From assembly GCF_020379485.1 (NCBI RefSeq), contig NC_063452.1, positions 7,419,065 to 7,483,064 of the forward strand: a stretch of 64,000 nt of DNA. The letters are read 5' to 3'. The notes under the pieces were generated by a model that searched no databases, had not been told where the DNA came from, and worked only from the letters and a program-made list of their open reading frames with translations. Below are positions 57,860 through 64,000 of this stretch, one piece after another. Within the stretch, counting starts at the first letter, position 1, and each line of letters begins with the position of its first letter. The DNA is from Brassica napus. Lineage: Eukaryota > Streptophyta > Magnoliopsida > Brassicales > Brassicaceae. Both the position numbers and the translations under genes were made by a program.

Positions 57860-58560
57860 AAGAAAGAATGAAAATCGTTTAACTAAAGAGACCATTTATT
57901 CGATCCTAGGTAGGAAGATGGACCCGAAAGATCATCTTCATTGACACATCAACAATTGGCTGATCTCTGTGATTACTACGACCCAACCAAGGTCTCTACT
58001 CATGATATCACTCCATCGGTCTACCTACTAACGCAGGCCATGATCTCTTCTTCATAAGCAGGATGACATCATGGTCATGAAGCACATCGATGAGTCTTCC
58101 ATTAGATCCGGCCATTTGCCCTATAGACAGGATGACTCCTATCAACTGCATGACCATGTGCCCATAAGACCACATGGCCATAAGTCAATATGACCATAAG
58201 GCTATGCACCCATCCAAGCCATTCACCCACAATGATATTAACTATGGATGGCTCGATCTAAAGTGGAATTACCAGCAAGGATACATAAGAAACTTCCACG
58301 TAGAGTGTAGCTATAAATCCAAACATCTTTCGGTACCCAGACGACACTATTGGTAGCAGGAGCCAACAGCTGGAGCATAAAGACCACTTGATCGTCATAA
58401 AAGGCAGCCATGAGCCACACACAATCCATCTCTCATGTTGTTATCAAGACAACTAATGATGCATAGATGCACATGTTCATATGCCAGTACACTAAAGACA
58501 AGACTTCATGTTTTATCAACAACTAGAACAGGAGAGAGTAATATGACATGTTGTCTCCTT
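57860..58560. other. Probable transposon-derived DNA, unassigned
   Basis: Composition is more balanced than the flanks. Repeated words such as GACCATAAG, CATGACCATG and GGATGACTCC recur. Similar phrases occur at 54590-54660 (CATGACCATGG), hinting that both belong to one degraded retrotransposon family. No LTR pair or conserved domain. Confidence 0.35.
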
Positions 58561-59246
58561 TTTTTCTTATAATTCCCTAGAGCTAGACTATGAATCATTT
58601 GTATAACTTAAAACAAAACAAATAAATCATTTCTATTTCTATTAAATTTTTGTATTTAGGTATTGAAATTATTATACTCTTAATTAAGTTAATTCAGTCA
58701 CTTCACTTGCAAATAAGTGTAGTTTTTTTTTAAAAAAATGGTATAGTTTTCAAAATATAATCTCATTTGATGACATTTTTCCAAATTATCCCAAAAGTAT
58801 AGCGATAAACTTAAATTTGGTAAAAAGTGGATCATCATAATGGATATATGAACAATTAAGCAAATACACAAACATTTCGTACAGTATGAACCAATTTACT
58901 TTGGATAAGTTTCCAAGTTATAATGAGTAATGTTGCCTTTTAACAATGGTGAGTGCAACCTTCATTGTTTCATCGTATTTTGAGTGTTATATAAGCTATG
59001 CGGCTTACCTCTTCAAAATTCTAAGTCTCTCTTATTATAAGGTGATTGCTTTAAATTCAGTTTTGCTTGTCCCTAAGTCGAAATAAATTGGTACAAGAGT
59101 GGGACTGATGATGGTGGTGCCGAGAAATAGTTTGATGTCGTCGACCCGGTAAACATGAATGGAAACACATTAACATGATGTAATAACGATATATTTTTTA
59201 ACAAAAAACCATTGCTTCTCTATCTGTACTAAGATCCTCACTTTAG

Positions 59247-60329
59247 CTAAGGCTCTCTGAGACAGCCTCCTGGTAGGAGAAACCGAAAGCGGGCAGCATT
59301 CTGAATCAAAAACGCAGGCAGATGTACAGCGGATGCAGAAGGCGGGATGGGTCCGATTTTGCTAATCAAATCTTTGAAGCTGTATTCCTCAGGAAGCATG
59401 TCAAAGAGATCATATCCTTTACATATGTGTTTCTGTATCCTGGAGTAGTCCAAAAACTCCTTGCGCTTCACTCTATCCGCGTGGCTATACCCTTTCATCT
59501 TGAAAACGAACTCGCCGAGACGTCTGAAACAGAAGCTGCAATGCCACCCGGCGTCGGACAGTATCAAGTCCGTCTGTCGTGAGTGACGGTAGTGAGTCCA
59601 TTTCCGGCTGTATATATGCACAGACGCTCTCCAGCTGCTGTAATCGACCGGGAACTCAAAGGAATACATGTAATCCCTCATCTCCAGATGCATCACATCG
59701 GGTATCCCGTCGCACCACTGTAAGAACTTCACGGTGTGAGGACTCGGGATCTCATCTGCATCCGACATTATCACCGCGTCTCCATCGGATACATTAGCTT
59801 CTCTGAGGAGCCAGTTCATAGCCACGCGTTGTCGGCCTTCGAGCAAGAAAGGGTCTTGTTGTTGTTGGTCGTGGTGCAAACGCTTCTTCCCGGGGAAGAC
59901 TCCGTGCACTATCTTACCCTCGGCGAAGGCGAACCGCTCCCTGTTGGAGTCGAAAAAGAGAGGCTTTGGGATGCCTGTGAAGGTGGTATTGGATTCAAGA
60001 ATTACGAACTTGGAGACGTATGGTCCCAGTTCCTGCCACCTGAGCTCTAGGAGGTCGAGCTCGTTGCTGAAGATGATGGCGTCGAAGACTCGCCTTGGTT
60101 CTGTCCGCGGAGTCCATCCGTGGAGATTGCAGAGGTGCGCCATGGAGACGTTCTCGGCGTAGTAATGCGGGATTCGTCTGAAAGGTGGTGGCGGTTTGTC
60201 CCAGAGAGGACGGAAAAGATATGATAAGGTTTGGAGGTTTGTGAGGATACCAAACAAACATGTTGAGGAAAGGATAACAAGAGTTGGCAATAGAACAAGT
60301 TTACGTGGCGGTTTACGCAACGATTTCAT
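59247..60329 (-). CDS. Family-17 glycosyltransferase (beta-1,4-N-acetylglucosaminyltransferase-like)
   Basis: Predicted 360-aa type II membrane protein in one coding exon. After a short basic start ([13 protein letters not shown]) comes a signal-anchor ([18 protein letters not shown]), as in Golgi enzymes. The lumenal domain carries GT17 hallmarks: [33 protein letters not shown], the DxD-type MSDADEIPS, and [20 protein letters not shown]. The family is related to animal MGAT3, which adds the bisecting GlcNAc; the plant substrate is not established. The ATG at 60329 was preferred over an in-frame Met at 60404 because TTTCTATGCAG, a good acceptor, ends two bases before it; a 5' UTR exon probably ends at 60612 (AATAAG|GTATTT). 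Recalled relative: At2g13290. Intact. Confidence 0.92.
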   Translation of the reverse strand: MKSLRKPPRKLVLLPTLVILSSTCLFGILTNLQTLSYLFRPLWDKPPPPFRRIPHYYAENVSMAHLCNLHGWTPRTEPRRVFDAIIFSNELDLLELRWQELGPYVSKFVILESNTTFTGIPKPLFFDSNRERFAFAEGKIVHGVFPGKKRLHHDQQQQDPFLLEGRQRVAMNWLLREANVSDGDAVIMSDADEIPSPHTVKFLQWCDGIPDVMHLEMRDYMYSFEFPVDYSSWRASVHIYSRKWTHYRHSRQTDLILSDAGWHCSFCFRRLGEFVFKMKGYSHADRVKRKEFLDYSRIQKHICKGYDLFDMLPEEYSFKDLISKIGPIPPSASAVHLPAFLIQNAARFRFLLPGGCLREP

Positions 60330-60331
60330 TC

Positions 60332-60611
60332 CTGCATAGAAACAAGACAAATAGCTAAAAAACTCTTTATCGACTCTCAACAGACAAGGTTCGGTCCAAA
60401 ACAAGATACATCAAGTTTAAGCACACAATCAATGTTCAAATTTGGGAAAGTAAATTCAGAATCTGCATACCCTTAAGGAAGATTCCTTTTTCTTCAGATC
60501 AAACAGAAACTAATTTGATCAAATTGAAAAAAAAAAATAGAATTCTTTAAATGAAACAAGAAACTCGACAGAATCTTGAAATCCACTACATAAGAACAGA
60601 AAGGAAAATAC
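60332..60611 (-). other. 5' UTR intron of the GT17 gene
   Basis: Inferred from a donor at 60611 (GTATTT on the minus strand) and an acceptor at 60332. The upstream UTR exon would cover roughly 60720-60612. Confidence 0.6.
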
Positions 60612-60729
60612 CTTATTCCAGATTTATCGAGGTTTCAGATTTCCCTCACAACAAAATTAGCTACGAGATTGAAGTAATTTAGAGGAGAGATGAGAACCCC
60701 AAGAAGCGGTGATCTTTTTAACCTCAATG

Positions 60730-61559
60730 GATATTTTGGCTGTAAAACGACAACTCAACACTCCCAACCTGCGCCACAGATAATATGGTAAATATAATAT
60801 ATTATTCAAATTGAGCAACTAATAATAGGACAACTCTAATACCGGTCTGCTTTTTTCTTCTTCTTTTTATGAAACTTCTCAGAATACCAATTAGTTTAAC
60901 ATTTTCCAAGATAATAGTATTTTGGTTAAAACAATAATTAAACGTAAAATTTAAAAGGAAAAAATAAAAGAAAAAAAAGAATATTTAAATGTAAATTTCA
61001 ATGCGGCCAGAAAGGTCAATTCCAAATCAACTTCATTTATTCTTTAATTTTATTATTAACTACTTTGGATTTAAAAATATTTCGAAAATCTATACTATTA
61101 TTTGCAAATTTACTTTTGTGAATTATAATCTCGCATGTTAAAATTTACAGTGCTTAATATGGTTTATACACTGGCCAAAAATTAAAGACATGTTTAAAAT
61201 TAATATTAACTCATATATATATTATATTGTTAACCATATTTTTTAATAATATAAATTAAAATTAAGAAATAGAAAAATGTATAAACACTAATTAAGTAAA
61301 ATAATCAAATTTTGTAATTTTTTATAATGAATTAATAGTAGATATAGTAATAAATATCTGTAACATGATTATATCTGCATGCGCGGCGAAACACATAGTA
61401 TTAATTTAAAGAATTCAATATTTTCTTCCAATTTCGACATTAAATGTTTTAATCTTTTTGATAGTTAAATTTAATTTTTTTATGACACTGCTCCAAAATT
61501 AAATATAAAAAAAGAGTCAGAAAATAGATCCACAATTTTTGTGTTCATATACAGATACT
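60730..61559. other. AT-rich intergenic DNA
   Basis: The promoter side of the GT17 gene, then AT-rich sequence without recognisable features up to the CACTA terminus. Confidence 0.5.
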
Positions 61560-62833
61560 CACTACAAGAAAACATCGGTATTCTGACGGACATTCCGACG
61601 GAAAATGAAATCTTCAGAATTTCCCGGGGAATTTCCGAGGAAGCCCAAATTTTGGGTTTCCTCGGAATTTTCTCGGAATATACCGACGGAATTCCGAGGA
61701 AACATTAATCCGTCGGTATATTCCGAGGAAATTCCGAGGAGAAATGTGTTCCTCACAAAATTCCGAGGAAATTCCGACGAACAAGTGATCGATCGATGCG
61801 TTTTTGGACATATACCCATCGATCGATCACATTGTTACGCTTTGATCCATCTTAGTGATCGATCGATGCGTTTTTGGACATAAATCCATCGATCGATGCG
61901 TTTATAAAAAAACATTCGAGATTTTGAAACCCAAAACAGTAGTTCCTCGGAATTTCCTCGGAATATTCCGAGGAAATTCCGAGGAACACTTGATATCCTA
62001 GATCGATCGATGGGATAATCTCATCGATCGATCACATTGTTACGCTTTGGTCCATCTTAGTGATCGATCGATGCGTTTTTGGACATATATCCATCGATCG
62101 ATCCGTTTTAAAAAAAAATTGACGTTTTGAAACTCCAAACACTAGTTCCTCGGAATTTCCTCGGAATATTCCGACGGAATTCCGAGGAAGAAAAGGGTTT
62201 CCTCGGAATTCCGTCGGAATATTCCGAGGAAATTCCGAGGAAATAGGGTTTTTAAACCGAAAACAATGTTTTACGGTTTGAATAACACCTATATAACCCT
62301 TATTAAGTGTCTTACGTTCATTATGAAGTCAAAAATTTGTTCCTTACCCTATAATAAACACTTTTCCGATTGTATGAACGAAATCCCCACAACATAAGAG
62401 AAACACTTATACACTTTAATGAACGGTAAATGGAATACTTACAATTCGTTTTGAAATTTGTTATTTCATGGTTTATGCTCATCTATACAAAGAATCCTCA
62501 ATGGTATGCATTACAATTGTATAAGAAATGAAGTACGGCAAAAAAAATTGATGTTTTGAAACCCCAAACACTAGTTCCTCGGTATTTCCTCGGAATATTC
62601 CGAGAAAATTCCGAGGAACAATATAAATTAATAGAAATATATGCACAGGATATTCTTTTTCCTCGAATTAATGAAAATATTCTGAGGAAATTCCGACGGA
62701 TATTTAAGTGGCCGTCGGAATTTCCTCGGAATATTTTCATTTAACCGGGCAAACAAGCCGCCAAATATTTCGCGAAAATTGAAATTGAAAATACTGAGGG
62801 AATTCCGACGGAAAATATCCGTCAGACCGAAGG

Positions 62834-62970
62834 TTTTATAAACTCGAACTGCATCTTCTTCCCCATTTCTCTATTCTTCCTCTCCGGCGATCTCTCTCTC
62901 CTTCCGGCGTTCTCCACCTTCTCTCGTGACGATCTCTCCGGCGAATCCTTTCCATTCCCTTACAAATCAT
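62834..62970 (+). promoter_or_regulatory. Putative CACTA promoter and 5' UTR exon
   Basis: TTTTATAAA (62834-62842) is followed by a CT-rich leader and a strong donor CAT|GTAAGG at 62970/62971. In En/Spm elements the transposase transcript starts inside the left end and its first exon is non-coding, which fits. The exon's only ATG is followed directly by TAA. Confidence 0.5.
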
Positions 62971-63159
62971 GTAAGGACCCTATCCCACTCTCTTAGGTCC
63001 TATTTGTTAGGTTTTTAAGTAGATTTGATGATTTTAGAAGTTTTTTGATAGATTTTTGTTAGGGTGATTGGGTAGGATTGTGATTTGTTGTGTAATAGGT
63101 TTAGAATTGTGATTTGGTTGTGTTGAATTGATTTAGAACTTGTTTTACAAATTGTTTAT

Positions 63160-63890
63160 TATTTTTGTATTTACAAAAAGTTTTTTCTATATAAATTCGA
63201 TTTTACAAAACGTTTTTGTATATAAATTCGATTTTTGGATTTATAAAAGATGATTTCATATTTATAAAAATATTTATATTTATTAAAACTAATTTTGTAT
63301 TTATAAAACATTTTTTTTATTTATAAACACTATTTTTTTTATTTTTGTATTTATAAAAACTATTTTTAAATATACAAAACATTCTTTGTATATAAATTTG
63401 ATTTTTGGATTTATAAAAGATGATTTCATATTTTAAAATTAATTTTGTATTTATAAAACATTTTTTGATTTATTAACACTATTTTATTATTTTTTGTATT
63501 TATAAAAACTATTTTGTATTTATAAAAAGATGATTTCATATCTATAAAAATATTTATATTTATTAAAACTAATTTTGTATTTATAAAACATTTTTTTGAT
63601 TTATAAACACTATTTTATTATTTTTTGTATTTATAAAAAGATGATTTCATATTTATAAAAATATTTATATTTATTAAAACTAATTTTGTATTTATAAAAC
63701 ATTTTTTTATTTATAAACACTATTTTATTATTTTTTGTATTTATAAAAACTATTTTGTATTTATAAAAAGATGATTTCATATTTATAAAAATATTTTTAT
63801 TTATTAAAACTAATTTTGTATTTATAAAACATTTTTTTATTTATAAAAACTATTTTATTATTTTTTGTATTTTAAATATGTTTTCTATTT
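63160..63890. repeat. AT-rich tandem array inside the CACTA element
   Basis: Degenerate 110-170-bp units marked by GATGATTTCATAT at 63249, 63419, 63529, 63640 and 63770, separated by TTTGTATTTATAAAA-type blocks. It lies in the presumed first intron of the transposon transcript. Confidence 0.8.
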
Positions 63891-64000
63891 CAATTTTAAT
63901 TTTATATTTTCGAATTTCAATTTAAAAAAATAAATTTATAATTTTTTTTTTAATTTTGGAAATATTCCGAGGAAGTGTATCCCTCGGAATATTCCGACGA

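Larger units (their letters stand above)
61560..64000 (+). mobile_element. CACTA (En/Spm) transposon, left part
   Basis: The terminus CACTACAAGAAAAC at 61560 is the canonical CACTA end. Inside it, to about 62830, lie many subterminal units of TTCCGAGGAAATTCCGAGGA type and their complements, often as back-to-back palindromes. Two longer direct repeats also occur (about 61786-61900 and 62023-62105) with GATCGATCGATGCGTTTTTG and CATTGTTACGCTTT. Such arrays bind the transposase in this family. A promoter-like region follows at 62836. The element continues past the window end; subterminal-type units reappear at 63960-64000. Confidence 0.88.

Noticed and set aside
59579..60298. Short frames overlapping the GT17 gene on both strands
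   Set aside because: They overlap a well-conserved 360-aa enzyme and resemble nothing.
60329..60404. Upstream Met of the GT17 frame as the true start
   Set aside because: A splice acceptor ends two bases before the Met at 60329, and the upstream 25 residues lack the family's basic-plus-anchor start.

Overview
The window is a transposon-crowded piece of a plant nuclear genome, almost certainly Brassica or a close relative in the Brassicaceae. All six conserved plant genes have Arabidopsis-like exon structures. From memory (to be confirmed by search), five of them follow the order of their relatives on the pericentromeric part of Arabidopsis chromosome 2: MGD3, a tweety-like membrane protein, a serine carboxypeptidase of the SCPL40-45 group, the PLATZ factor RITF1 and a family-17 glycosyltransferase. 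The 50+ kb between and around them is AT-rich DNA filled with mobile elements.

Layout: 1-1419 AT-rich DNA with a tRNA-derived SINE; 1420-4135 MGD3 (+); 4313-7245 a TIR element, a Helitron and a gypsy pol relic; 7901-9121 an acidic nuclear-type protein (-); 11583-13931 a tweety-like membrane protein (-); 14847-22512 hAT-like, Helitron, Stowaway and retroposed elements plus a three-copy dispersed repeat; 23562-25744 a broken SCPL gene (-) whose signal-peptide exon seems to lie inverted at 26210; 26395-28182 a probable PIF/Harbinger-type element carrying exon 1 of an SR splicing factor (RS31-like); 28261-34800 MITEs, AT-rich DNA and a C-homopolymer; 34820-46762 a hAT-like element split by an 11.3-kb, very young Tat-type Ty3/gypsy retrotransposon; 48362-50339 RITF1 (+); 52997-57774 LINE relics, a 360-bp foldback element, a Helitron end and a telomere-repeat foldback MULE; 59247-60329 the GT17 gene (-); 61560-64000 the left part of a CACTA transposon running out of the window.

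The most notable system is the Tat-type retrotransposon at 35025-46359. Its LTRs differ at 2 of 502 positions and have 5-bp target duplications. On the minus strand it encodes gag-protease and RT/RNaseH/integrase in one frame, separated by a single UAG in the context CAA-TAG-CAA-TTA, the tobamovirus-type readthrough signal. On the opposite strand, between pol and the 3' LTR, it carries a four-exon gene for a predicted 753-aa protein with its own TATA box. An unoccupied copy of the insertion site is present in the same window near 29020.

The host genes have unrelated roles (plastid galactolipid synthesis, membrane, peptidase, root-meristem transcription control, Golgi-type glycosyl transfer) and do not form a pathway. 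Exon boundaries were placed by hand from GT/AG sites, frame continuity and recalled family sequences; no alignment was run.
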